DNA from: CAZHOV01 sp964534315
Lineage (GTDB): Bacteria; Bacteroidota; Bacteroidia; Chitinophagales; Saprospiraceae
DNA: 29,668 bases
Reading direction: 5' to 3'
Assembly: GCA_964534315.1 (NCBI GenBank)
Contig: CAZHOV010000062.1
Span: 1-29,668, forward strand
The notes under the pieces are model-generated. The model was not told where the DNA came from, did not search any database, and was given only the letters and a program-made list of their open reading frames with translations. This document shows positions 21,828 through 29,668 of the stretch, in pieces (position 1 is the stretch's first letter; every line of letters begins with the position of its first letter). Made by a program: the position numbers and the translations under genes.

Positions 21828-23645
21828 TCACATATACCCCTGCGCTTGCAGATTAAATAACTCTGCATATTTCCCGTCCTTAGCCAACAGTTCTTTATGC
21901 GTTCCGTATTCCAGGCGGCGACCATTCTCCAAAAACAAAATCTTATCAGCCATGCGAACCGTCGAAAAACGATGAGAGATCAATACAGCAGACTTTCCCG
22001 AGATCAAATCGGCAAATCGTTGAAACACTTCATGCTCTGCGCGCGCATCAAGTGAAGCCGTTGGTTCATCAAGGATCAACAACTGTGCATCCCGCATGTA
22101 TGCCCTGGCCAAGGCTACTTTCTGCCATTGACCTCCAGACAGATCAACCGCATTTTCAAATCGCTTACCCAATACCTGCTCGTATTGCTCAGGTAACGCC
22201 TCAATCACATAATCCGCAAGGCTCTTCTGTGCGGATGACTCAATCTTCGACAAATCTCCTCCCTCCTCAATATTTCCAATAGCTATGTTTTCCCTTGCTT
22301 TGATCTGAAACCGGATGTAGTCTTGAAAGATAATCCCGATATTTCTGCGTAAATCTTCCAAATTATAATCCCTCAAATCTGTCCCATCCAATAAAATTCG
22401 CCCCTCAGTAGGGTCATAAAGCCTGGCTAACAACTTGACTAATGTTGTCTTTCCTGCTCCATTCTCCCCCACCAGAGCCAACTTTTCTCCAGGTTTTAAC
22501 TCGAAAGACAAATTACGTAACGCCCACTTTTCACTGTTCAAATACTTAAATCCTACATTTTCAAACACAAACCCTTCTTTAATAGGTGTCGGTACCATCT
22601 TCGCATCTACTTCTTCCCCCATCAATGGCTTGATATTAAAAAAGTCAAATAGATCTTTTAAGTATAACGCTCCCTCTACAATGCGAGAAAAACGGTTCAT
22701 TATACTTTGCAGCATCCCCCGCATCCTATTGAAGGAACCGGAAAGGAACGTCAACGTTCCGACAGTAATCGTTCCGCTTATGGTCTGTAAGATAATGAAT
22801 ACGTAAGCGCCATAATAAGCTAGGGTGCTGATCAAAGAAAGAATTGTTCCCCAAAAAGCCCTTTTGACAGCTATGTCTTTGTTAGCCTGATAATAACGAT
22901 CGGAAAGATCTCTGAACCGAGTGGCAATAAAGCCCGCCAAGTTAAAAATCTTTACTTCCTTAGCTGTAACGTCACTAGCTCCGATATACCTCAAATAGTC
23001 CAACTCTCGACGCTCCGGCGTCCAGTTTCTCGTTAGCGAATAAGTGCGCTGGTTGAAATGGCTTTCTCCTAAAAAAGAAGGAATTACCGCTATTACTAAT
23101 AATAATATTAACCAGGGATTAAAAGCGACCAGCCCCGCCCCCAGAGAAAGTACCGTGATCATATCCTGAACCTGTGACAATACCTGCGACATTAAGACGG
23201 TCCTTCCGTTAGTCTGTCGCCTCGCTCGCTCCAACTTGTCGTAAAAAGTAGGGTCTTCAAACTGATACAGATCGAGCTTAACCGCATGCCGGATCAGGTC
23301 TACTGAAGTACGGTTGGCAAATAAATCACCTAGTAAGCTATCAATTAATGTAATAGACCGGTTCAAAATTTCAGATAATGCCGCCACTACCAACTCCAGA
23401 CCAACCATTATCCACAAAAATTGCTGATCTTCACCAGGATTATTATACAAAAATATAACCTCGTCGATAATTACTTTAACAATGTAAAGAGAGGCCAGAG
23501 GTAGGAGGGCCTTGACAATTCGTAAAATTAAGTTAGATATCGTAAGTAGTTTACTCGTACCCCAGATTAACCTGAAAAACTTCGGAAGATTTCGAAGCGC
23601 CGAAAATTGATCCTTTATGGATTCCTTTGAGTCGTCTTGTGCCAT
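21828..23645 (-). CDS. ABC transporter, fused permease and ATPase
   Basis: A 605-residue half-transporter of the exporter type. The membrane domain (about 30-330) has six predicted helices, for example 'LLPLASLYIVKVIIDEVIFL' at about 48-67. The ATPase domain has Walker A 'GENGAGKT' (393-400), the Q loop 'FQD' near 440, signature 'LSGGQ' (502-506), Walker B 'LLILDEP' (522-528), the D loop 'SLDARAE' and the switch His558 in 'ISHRFS'. All catalytic residues are intact. It would work as a homodimer or pair with another half not seen here. The substrate cannot be told. It is divergent from the helicase gene. Confidence 0.93.
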   Translation of the reverse strand: MAQDDSKESIKDQFSALRNLPKFFRLIWGTSKLLTISNLILRIVKALLPLASLYIVKVIIDEVIFLYNNPGEDQQFLWIMVGLELVVAALSEILNRSITLIDSLLGDLFANRTSVDLIRHAVKLDLYQFEDPTFYDKLERARRQTNGRTVLMSQVLSQVQDMITVLSLGAGLVAFNPWLILLLVIAVIPSFLGESHFNQRTYSLTRNWTPERRELDYLRYIGASDVTAKEVKIFNLAGFIATRFRDLSDRYYQANKDIAVKRAFWGTILSLISTLAYYGAYVFIILQTISGTITVGTLTFLSGSFNRMRGMLQSIMNRFSRIVEGALYLKDLFDFFNIKPLMGEEVDAKMVPTPIKEGFVFENVGFKYLNSEKWALRNLSFELKPGEKLALVGENGAGKTTLVKLLARLYDPTEGRILLDGTDLRDYNLEDLRRNIGIIFQDYIRFQIKARENIAIGNIEEGGDLSKIESSAQKSLADYVIEALPEQYEQVLGKRFENAVDLSGGQWQKVALARAYMRDAQLLILDEPTASLDARAEHEVFQRFADLISGKSAVLISHRFSTVRMADKILFLENGRRLEYGTHKELLAKDGKYAELFNLQAQGYM

Positions 23646-23740
23646 ATGAATAATTTAAGTGGCTAACAGATTTGAGATGATTCGGTTCCGAAAATTATAA
23701 AGTGCTTGCATTCATTCTACATTTTTATGTTTATAAAACC

Positions 23741-23748
23741 TAATTTTG
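23741..23748 (+). promoter_or_regulatory. Candidate -7 element for the helicase-scpB genes
   Basis: TAATTTTG, 57 bases before the ATG. No matching -33 TTG. Confidence 0.3.
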
Positions 23749-23805
23749 TTTTTCCTTGTTTTGAGGGGGTTAGCAGCAAGCTAAAATTGCTTACAGAAAA
23801 ATTTT

Positions 23806-25710
23806 ATGAAACCACAAATACAAGAATTAAACGACTTATTGGCCATCTTACAATTAGAAAAAGATCAGGATTTCGAACAATTTAAGCAATATGTTCAAAG
23901 CCTTTCCATTTCGGAGCGACAAGAACAAGGATATTCCTGGTACCCTCTTTCCGTAGTCAAATCGGGCTATACAATTGGAGAACGAGCCTTTGTCGTCGTC
24001 GAGCGATCCGAAACGGACAAATACCCCCACCAGTTCCGTTCAGGGAAAATCGTCAATTTGTATACCCGGCAAGAGGGAATCAATAAGCGTGAAAAATCAG
24101 GCGTCATCAATTATGTTGATAAAAATAAGATGAAGATTGTCCTGAATTCAAAAGACCTACCCGATTGGCTAGGAGGCGGAATGATCGGTGTAGACCTCAT
24201 GTTTGACGATCGCACGTATCAGGAAATGGAAAAAGCACTTAAAAAAGTCATCAAGGCTGACCGGGACCGCCTTGCTGAACTCAGGGATATTCTACTGGGC
24301 CACCTTCCTCCTCAACATCCAGAACTACTCCCATACTTAGACTTACCCCAACTCAATACTTCCCAGCAAAAAGCGGTAAACGCCATCCTTGCATCTAAAG
24401 ACATCTCCATCATCCATGGCCCTCCCGGCACCGGAAAAACGACAACCATCGTTCAGGCTGTCAAAATACTTTCCAAACGTGAAAATACCATACTGGTAAC
24501 TGCCCCAAGCAATGCAGCTGTCGACCTGCTCACCGAACGCCTTGCTTCTGAAGGACTGCTCACGGTAAGAGTAGGAAACATAGGAAGGGTAGATGAGGAT
24601 ATTATAAGCCACACACTAGAGGCCAGGCTCTCTTCCCACCCCGAAAGTAAGAATATCAAAAAACTAAAAATCCAGGCCGCCGAAAGTAGAAGAAAGGCCA
24701 GGAGGTATAAACGCAGGTTCGGCCCCGCTGAGAGAGCTGAACGGAAGGAATTATGGAATGAAGCCCGAGAACTATCCGCCTGGGCCAATCAATTGGAGGA
24801 CCGGCTGATCAACCAAATCCTCGACGCCGCCGATGTGATCACCTGCACCCTTGTTAGCTCCAATAATCCCGTCCTCGAAAAGCGGACATTTAAAACAGTT
24901 GTTATTGATGAAGCAGCCCAGGCCCTGGAACCTGCATGCTGGATCCCCATTGCCAAAGCCGCTAAGGTCGTCATGGCCGGCGACCCTTTTCAACTGCCTC
25001 CTACCATCAAATCACATAAAGCCAGAAAAGAAGGGTTAGGGGTAACCTTAATCGAAAAAGCTATTGACCGATTACCCGAAGTACACCTGCTCAATGTGCA
25101 ATATCGAATGCATCAGGTTATCATGAACTTCTCCAATAACATTTTTTATAATAATGCACTAAAAGCCCACCAAAGCGTTGCCACTCAAAAATTAACCATT
25201 GAAGAAAACCATCCTGTAGTTTTCATCGATACGGCAGGCTGCGGATTCACAGAAGAACTAGAGCCCCAATACAAAAGCCGTTTCAATCCCGGAGAGTACA
25301 ATATTTTAAGAGAGCACCTCTATCAAGTGGTCGATGCTATCATACAGGATCAGCCCCTTCCTCCTATCGGGATCATTTCTCCCTATCGAGAACAGGTGCT
25401 ATTTATTAAAAATGCCATTCAGGAAGATGAAAAATTACTCCAACACAATCTGTCTATCAATACGATCGATGCTTTTCAAGGACAAGAAAGAGAAATAATC
25501 TATATTTCGTTAGTAAGATCCAACAGTTCTTCCGAAATTGGATTTTTAAAAGATTACCGGCGTATGAATGTAGCCATGACGCGCGCAAAAAAGAAACTTA
25601 TTGTCGTTGGTGACAGCTCAACCATTGGTGCCGATGAATTTTACAGTGCTTTCTTGGATTATTGCGATACCAAAGGCACCTACCGAAGCGCCTGGGATTT
25701 TATGTTATAA
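23806..25710 (+). CDS. SF1B helicase of the Upf1/IGHMBP2 type
   Basis: A 634-residue DNA/RNA helicase. An N-terminal region with a small beta-barrel-like part (about 45-135) precedes the motor. Motor motifs in order: Q motif 'LNTSQQKAV' (183-191), Walker A 'GPPGTGKT' (205-212), motif Ia 'VTAPSNAAVD', motif II 'DEAAQA' (368-373), motif III 'MAGDPFQLPPTI', motif IV 'VQYRMH', motif V 'STIDAFQGQE'-like 'NTIDAFQGQERE', and motif VI 'NVAMTRAKK'. A basic helical insertion at about 281-340 matches the stalk/1B region of Upf1-like enzymes. The family moves 5' to 3'. The cellular role in Bacteroidota is not established. scpB starts six bases after its stop, so the two are surely co-transcribed. Confidence 0.92.
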   Translation: MKPQIQELNDLLAILQLEKDQDFEQFKQYVQSLSISERQEQGYSWYPLSVVKSGYTIGERAFVVVERSETDKYPHQFRSGKIVNLYTRQEGINKREKSGVINYVDKNKMKIVLNSKDLPDWLGGGMIGVDLMFDDRTYQEMEKALKKVIKADRDRLAELRDILLGHLPPQHPELLPYLDLPQLNTSQQKAVNAILASKDISIIHGPPGTGKTTTIVQAVKILSKRENTILVTAPSNAAVDLLTERLASEGLLTVRVGNIGRVDEDIISHTLEARLSSHPESKNIKKLKIQAAESRRKARRYKRRFGPAERAERKELWNEARELSAWANQLEDRLINQILDAADVITCTLVSSNNPVLEKRTFKTVVIDEAAQALEPACWIPIAKAAKVVMAGDPFQLPPTIKSHKARKEGLGVTLIEKAIDRLPEVHLLNVQYRMHQVIMNFSNNIFYNNALKAHQSVATQKLTIEENHPVVFIDTAGCGFTEELEPQYKSRFNPGEYNILREHLYQVVDAIIQDQPLPPIGIISPYREQVLFIKNAIQEDEKLLQHNLSINTIDAFQGQEREIIYISLVRSNSSSEIGFLKDYRRMNVAMTRAKKKLIVVGDSSTIGADEFYSAFLDYCDTKGTYRSAWDFML

Positions 25711-25716
25711 TAATAC

Positions 25717-26298
25717 ATGTATATGGACAATCTTTCTCAACATATTGAAGGACTCGTATTTGCTACAGAACATCCTATTACCCTCGAAGAAATCCGGGAA
25801 TGTCTCGAAAAAACCTTTGAAACCACCTTCAACGAGGACGACCTGTTGGCAATCATTGGGCAACTTTCCGAAAAATACCAAAACGATCAATTCGCTTTTG
25901 AGTTGACCAATATCGGAAATGGTTATCAGTTCTTAACAAAAGGTGCCTATCACAATATCATCGCCAACCATCTTAAATTAACCAACCGAAAGCAGCTCTC
26001 CAGAGCTGCCCTCGAAACCCTCTCCATTATTGCGTACAAACAACCCGTACCCAAGAGCGAACTGGAAAAGATCCGTGGAGTAAGTTGCGATTACTCCATC
26101 CAAAAACTATTAGAAAAAGAATTAGTTACCATTACCGGTAGGAGCGACGGCCCTGGAAGGCCGCTATTATACGGCACTAGCGATAAGTTTATGGATTATT
26201 TTGGCATCAATAGTATCAAGGATCTCCCCAAACCCAAAGATTTTAAAACACCCGATAGCGAAATCGGCGAACCCGCCCCCGTTGATAAAGATCAATAA
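25717..26298 (+). CDS. scpB: Segregation and condensation protein B
   Basis: A 193-residue subunit of the SMC-ScpAB condensin complex, which compacts and separates sister chromosomes. It has two winged-helix domains: the first around 6-75 ('IEGLVFATEHPITLEEIRECL' region), the second around 85-165 with 'LSRAALETLSIIAYKQPVPKSELEKIRGV' in shortened form and 'VTITGRSDGPGRPLLYGTSDKFMDYFGI', the family's most conserved stretch. The C-terminal tail (from about 170) is charged and Pro-rich. An alternative start is the Met at residue 3. scpA and smc are not in the window. It directly follows the helicase gene. Confidence 0.95.
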   Translation: MYMDNLSQHIEGLVFATEHPITLEEIRECLEKTFETTFNEDDLLAIIGQLSEKYQNDQFAFELTNIGNGYQFLTKGAYHNIIANHLKLTNRKQLSRAALETLSIIAYKQPVPKSELEKIRGVSCDYSIQKLLEKELVTITGRSDGPGRPLLYGTSDKFMDYFGINSIKDLPKPKDFKTPDSEIGEPAPVDKDQ

Positions 26299-26427
26299 TT
26301 GTTTCAGCCAAAATAAAACACATTCGTTTCCGCCATTGTTATGTAGTAAAATTAAGTGCTTAACGAATTAGCTTGAGTCTCAATTTTTTGACCTTGCTAC
26401 TTACTAAAGAATGAAATATCGAATAAT

Positions 26428-26943
26428 ATGGAAAAGCCATTAGTGAATAGAGTAGCCAAAAGCGGATTAATTACTATTAATTTGGAAGATTATTTCCCCC
26501 AGAGCGAAATAGCGGAGTTTGATCTTAAAGACTACCTATTCAAAGAATTGATCCTAAAAGAAAAAGAGTTCAGAACAGCATTAAAAGAACATGACTGGGA
26601 AGCATACACCGATAAAACTTTACTTTTGCATTGTTCTACAGATGCCATCATTCCGGTTTGGGCTTATATATTGGTTACCTCTTATGCAGCTCCTTACGCC
26701 CGCCATATTTTTCAAGGTACTAAAGAAGAATACTATAAGTATGCTTTTAATAAAGCGCTTGAACAAATCGATCCTTCAAAATATGAAGATGAACGCATTG
26801 TGATCAAAGGATGCAGTAATAAGCCCGTTCCGGCTTCCGCCTATGCTGAGTTGACCAGATTGATCCGCCCGTACGCTAAAAGTATTATGTATGGAGAGCC
26901 TTGCTCAACTGTTCCCATTTTTAAAAAGAAAATTAAAAGGTAA
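26428..26943 (+). CDS. DUF2480 family protein
   Basis: A 171-residue soluble protein matching DUF2480, a family seen almost only in Bacteroidota. Characteristic phrases are 'VNRVAKSGLITINLEDYFP' at 6-24, 'LKEHDWEAY', 'LHCSTDAIIPVWAYILV' and 'VIKGCSNKPVPASAYAELT', with two conserved-looking Cys (in 'HCST' and 'GCSNK'). In many relatives it lies near iron-sulphur cluster (SUF) genes, as far as I recall; none is here. Function unknown. It stands 129 bases after scpB with no recognisable promoter, so co-transcription is possible. Confidence 0.85.
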   Translation: MEKPLVNRVAKSGLITINLEDYFPQSEIAEFDLKDYLFKELILKEKEFRTALKEHDWEAYTDKTLLLHCSTDAIIPVWAYILVTSYAAPYARHIFQGTKEEYYKYAFNKALEQIDPSKYEDERIVIKGCSNKPVPASAYAELTRLIRPYAKSIMYGEPCSTVPIFKKKIKR

Positions 26944-27070
26944 TCTATCTACCATAATCAGGTTAATATTTTGCTAAAAAAGACAAAATCAGCAACTTAA
27001 TTACCCAAAATCAAGTAAAATTGGTATACTTACAGACAACGTTTTTTGGGTTGATTAAAACTAACGTCTC

Positions 27071-27991
27071 ATGAAAAATATTACCTGGATTGCCTTTGCG
27101 ATTTTAGCCCTGTGTACTTTATTTATTTTCGGATTTACAAAAGAAGAAGATTCATCACCTGATATTTTGAACAGGACTAATGGTGTCTCTCAAGTAATTG
27201 AATCCGTTGATTTCAATAAAACCTTCGACTTTGCGGGGGAACTTATTCCGGTAGATCAGTTTGATGTAAAAGAGCGCCTAGACCGGGAAATAACAGTAAA
27301 TACCTATTATCATTCCAATACCATATTAAATATTAAGAGAGCAAATAAGTACTTTCCGGCCATCGAACCCATCCTGGCCAAGAACAATATCCCTCAAGAC
27401 TTTAAGTATTTGGCAGTAGCAGAAAGTAGTTTATCTAATGCCGTTTCACCTGCGGGTGCTCGAGGATTTTGGCAGTTTATGGAAAGGACAGGCGAAGCCT
27501 ATGACCTCGAAATCAACAATGAAGTTGATGAGCGCTATCATCTGGAAAAATCTACGGAAGCGTTTTGTCAATATATTGCTCATTACAAAGAAGAGTTTGG
27601 CTCCTGGCTACTAGCGGCAGCAGCCTATAATATGGGCGGCCCCAACCTGAGAAAATCGATGGAGGTCCAACGCGCGTCAACTTACTTTGATCTCAACTTG
27701 AGCCAGGAAACGAACAGGTATGTATTTAGATTGGTAGCGCTGAAAGAGATTTTAAGTAATCAAAAAGATTTTGGGTTCTACATCGAAAAAGATCAATTAT
27801 ATGAGCCTTTAGGCGATTATTATCTGTTAGAAGTGGCCGAACCTATTGAAAATCTTGGCGATTTTGCAAATAAGTATGGCATCTCTTACAGAATGCTAAA
27901 AATTTATAACCCTTGGTTGCTAACTTCCAAATTAACCAATCAGAGTAGAAAAACGTATAAAATCAAAATTCCAAAGCAGAAAATTGATTAA
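27071..27991 (+). CDS. Lytic transglycosylase (SLT/GH23) with LysM-like end
   Basis: A 306-residue envelope protein. A signal anchor (about 4-22) is followed by a linker and the transglycosylase domain at about 90-200. The catalytic Glu118 is in 'YLAVAESSLSNAVSPAGARG', continuing with 'FWQFMERTGEAYDL' and 'AAAAYNMGGPNL', the standard SLT motifs. It should cleave the MurNAc-GlcNAc bond of peptidoglycan to form 1,6-anhydro ends. The end (about 248-304, 'NLGDFANKYGISYRMLKIYNPWL') resembles one LysM repeat for glycan binding. The layout is MltD-like but with only one LysM. It may be a lipid-free, membrane-tethered form, as there is no lipobox Cys at the expected place. Confidence 0.9.
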   Translation: MKNITWIAFAILALCTLFIFGFTKEEDSSPDILNRTNGVSQVIESVDFNKTFDFAGELIPVDQFDVKERLDREITVNTYYHSNTILNIKRANKYFPAIEPILAKNNIPQDFKYLAVAESSLSNAVSPAGARGFWQFMERTGEAYDLEINNEVDERYHLEKSTEAFCQYIAHYKEEFGSWLLAAAAYNMGGPNLRKSMEVQRASTYFDLNLSQETNRYVFRLVALKEILSNQKDFGFYIEKDQLYEPLGDYYLLEVAEPIENLGDFANKYGISYRMLKIYNPWLLTSKLTNQSRKTYKIKIPKQKID

Positions 27992-28022
27992 TTTTTAGAT
28001 AAAAACCTCACAACCCACTGTT

Positions 28023-28061
28023 AGTAATGTTGATAACTTTTAATAAGTTACCAACATTACT
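28023..28061. terminator. Terminator between convergent genes
   Basis: Arms 28023-28039 and 28045-28061 pair over 17 bp with one mismatch around the five-base loop TTAAT. It lies between the stop of the lytic transglycosylase gene and that of serC and could serve both. T-tracts are weak. Confidence 0.6.
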
Positions 28062-28071
28062 TTAATAACTG

Positions 28072-29142
28072 CTAAGCGTACTTCTTCTCAAAATCTTTCA
28101 TCACCTCAATTAATACTGCCACACTTTCCTTGGGTAAGGCATTATACATAGAAGCTCTGAATCCTCCTACTGACCGGTGCCCCTTAACCCCTACGCATCC
28201 AGTTTGGGTACAAGCGTCAAGGAAAGCTTCCTCAAGATCTGCATTTTTAAGTACGAAAGTTGGATTCATCAAAGATCGATCCTCTTTGGCTGCAACCCCT
28301 TCAAATAGTTGGTTGCGGTCCAGTTCATCGTAAAACATGCCAGCCTTTTCCTTATTGCGGGCATACATTACTTCAAGCCCTCCCAGTCCCTTGATCCATC
28401 TCAACGTAAGCATACACACAAAAATCGGATAAACAGGAGGAGTGTTGAACGCAGAATTCTTTTTAATATGTGTTTCATAATTCAACATGGTGGGAATAGT
28501 CCGTCCTGCTTTACCCAAAAGGTCTTTCTTAACGATCACTAATGTAGTTCCTGCGGGACCAAGGTTTTTTTGAGCCCCCGCATAAATGACCCCGAATCTA
28601 TTAACGTCAATTGGTCTTGAGAAAATATCAGAAGACATATCGCAGACTAACGGAATTGAGGTATCAGGAAACTGTTGATATTGCGTTCCGAAGATCGTAT
28701 TGTTACTTGTAAAATGAAGGTAGGCGGCATCGGCAGGCACTGTATAATCTTTTGGGATATAGTTAAAATTACTACTTTTAGAAGAAGCAAGCACTTCAAC
28801 ATTCCCAAAGTTTTTAGCCTCTTTAATGGCCTTTGTTGACCAGCTACCGGTGTCCAGGTAGCAAGCCGATTGGTCAGCTGCCAGGAGATTCATCGGGACC
28901 ATAAAAAACTGCGAGCTAGCTCCTCCTGTAAGAAATAAAACGGCGTAAGAATCATCAAGGCCCAAAATATCCTGAACCAACTGCACTGCTTCGTTTAAAA
29001 TATCGACGAATGCCTTACTGCGGTGGGAGATCTCCATGATAGACAACCCGGAGCCATTCAGTTCGGCGGCAGCTTCAGAAGCCTCTTTAATGACTTCGGC
29101 AGGAAGTATGGCAGGTCCTGCGCTGAAATTATGTTTTTTCAT
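28072..29142 (-). CDS. serC: Phosphoserine aminotransferase
   Basis: A 356-residue PLP enzyme that makes 3-phosphoserine from 3-phosphohydroxypyruvate and glutamate, the second step of serine synthesis. Motifs: 'HNFSAGPAILP' at the start, 'SIMEISHRSK' (34-43), 'FLTGGASSQFFMVPMNLL' (70-87, cofactor phosphate site), 'LDTGSWSTKAIKEA', 'CDMSSDIFSRPID' and PLP Lys192 in 'YAGAQKNLGPAG'. 'HRSVGGFRASMYNALP' near the end is also typical. Length is normal. serA, often next to it in Bacteroidota, does not lie downstream on this strand. It runs away from the putative rRNA promoter. Confidence 0.97.
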   Translation of the reverse strand: MKKHNFSAGPAILPAEVIKEASEAAAELNGSGLSIMEISHRSKAFVDILNEAVQLVQDILGLDDSYAVLFLTGGASSQFFMVPMNLLAADQSACYLDTGSWSTKAIKEAKNFGNVEVLASSKSSNFNYIPKDYTVPADAAYLHFTSNNTIFGTQYQQFPDTSIPLVCDMSSDIFSRPIDVNRFGVIYAGAQKNLGPAGTTLVIVKKDLLGKAGRTIPTMLNYETHIKKNSAFNTPPVYPIFVCMLTLRWIKGLGGLEVMYARNKEKAGMFYDELDRNQLFEGVAAKEDRSLMNPTFVLKNADLEEAFLDACTQTGCVGVKGHRSVGGFRASMYNALPKESVAVLIEVMKDFEKKYA

Positions 29143-29300
29143 AAATGATGGGTTTAGATAAAAAAATTTCTAAAACGACTGCAATATAAATAACTGCCTC
29201 TAAACGGCGTAATACCAGCCTTAAAGAACTTTACCGGTTTAAAGAAAAGAACCGGTTTTCTCCAAAAAACTACTTATTTTTAATTTTTTTTCCAAAGTTG

Positions 29301-29332
29301 TTTGACAATTCCAAAATATGATCTTACCTTTG
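29301..29332 (+). promoter_or_regulatory. Strong promoter, probably of an rRNA operon
   Basis: TTTG (29301-29304, within TTTGACA), 20 bases, TACCTTTG (29325-29332): a full match to the Bacteroidota consensus with ideal spacing. An A/T-rich block lies just upstream and could act as an UP-like element. Transcription would start near 29339. The downstream leader contains no gene but a boxA-like site. Confidence 0.75.
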
Positions 29333-29593
29333 CAATCCGCTTTTAAAGAAAGGCACTTTTATTTTTGAAAAAAATGTATTGTAACATGGCGTTTTATAAT
29401 GTTGATAAGGCAAAAACCGCAGTTGTGGAGAAAGTGTGAATAGGTGTGAAAAACGAGTTAAAAACTTGTTACTAACTATTGGTGTTGCAATATTGCTTTG
29501 AATTGATTCTGCTATTAACTTTGTTTTCCCTTTTCTAATGAGATAAGGGTAAGTTAATCCAGAAAAAAGATACAGCGGCATTATGCTGCGAAA

Positions 29594-29606
29594 AGTTCTT
29601 TGAAAA
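29594..29606 (+). promoter_or_regulatory. boxA-like antitermination site in the rRNA leader
   Basis: AGTTCTTTGAAAA resembles boxA (TGCTCTTTAACAA in E. coli), the RNA site for NusB/NusE antitermination in rRNA operons. 'GTTCTTTGA' shortly before 16S is common in this phylum. The assignment rests on this and on the strong promoter; the 16S gene itself is outside the window. Confidence 0.6.
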
Positions 29607-29668
29607 GATATGATAGGTAAGGAAAGAAAGAGATTAAATTCTAGTTAGAGTTTCTAAACGAATTAGGA

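Larger units (their letters stand above)
29143..29668. other. Gene-free stretch: upstream region and leader of a probable rRNA operon
   Basis: No believable coding region. It holds an inverted repeat ACCGGTT/AACCGGT (29233-29256), an A/T-rich block (about 29270-29300), a consensus promoter (29301-29332) and about 330 bases of transcript leader with a boxA-like site. The 16S gene start is not reached before the right edge. Confidence 0.65.

Noticed and set aside
25601..25906. A 101-codon frame bridging the helicase and scpB genes
   Set aside because: It is an out-of-frame shadow of two clearly recognised genes.
29324..29581. An 85-codon open frame on the minus strand of the presumed rRNA leader
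   Set aside because: It lies over a strong promoter and leader on the other strand, has no domain or plausible composition, and no promoter of its own.

Overview
The window looks like chromosomal DNA of a member of the Bacteroidota, most likely a Saprospirales-type lineage (Lewinella/Haliscomenobacter-like; inferred). Supporting signs are genes for families largely confined to that phylum (DUF4271, DUF2480), a secreted protein with a type IX secretion (T9SS) C-terminal sorting domain, -7 promoter elements of the form TANNTTTG, and no consistent Shine-Dalgarno sequences. The content is mostly housekeeping. I see no tRNA, CRISPR array, transposase or phage gene.

Layout. 1-949 (-): a secreted beta-propeller-like protein cut by the left edge. 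950-1523: a gene-free stretch with two copies of a dispersed repeat. 1524-3754 (-): a CPBP membrane protease, an Sfp-type phosphopantetheinyl transferase and a DUF1573 protein, with a hairpin-rich gap at 3121-3300. 3934-5220 (+): an orphan sensor histidine kinase, meeting a lipoprotein gene (5217-5792, -) tail to tail. 5885-7441 (-): gpmI. 7604-9333 (+): DUF4271 gene and hemD. 9485-10585 (+): a CoA-type Nudix hydrolase and a DUF2007-like protein. 10726-14265 (-): nadE, thiL and a family 2 glycosyltransferase, read in that order. 14497-16674 (+): a large T9SS-exported protein resembling the gingipain (C25) fold. 16772-20796 (+): dnaX, a Crp/Fnr regulator, pyrD and a tiny membrane protein. 20793-23645 (-): nadC and an ABC exporter. 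23806-27991 (+): an Upf1-like helicase, scpB, a DUF2480 gene and a lytic transglycosylase. 28072-29142 (-): serC. 29143-29668: a strong promoter and a boxA-like element that look like the leader of a ribosomal RNA operon whose 16S gene would start just past the right edge.

How the genes relate. nadC and nadE give two steps of NAD synthesis, pyrD a step of pyrimidine synthesis, hemD a step of tetrapyrrole synthesis, thiL the last step to thiamine diphosphate, serC a step of serine synthesis and gpmI a glycolytic step. dnaX and scpB serve replication and chromosome segregation. They share no single pathway.

Most notable observations: (1) dnaX carries a run of nine A in its linker, at which a -1 shift gives a stop after two codons, a layout like the programmed gamma/tau switch of other bacteria. 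(2) Tandem repeats with an 8-base period but different sequences recur at gene borders and inside the dnaX linker. (3) The C25-like secreted protein appears to lack the catalytic His/Cys pair. (4) There is a cluster of strong stem-loops at 3121-3300. (5) Two convergent gene pairs overlap by exactly four bases at their stop codons.
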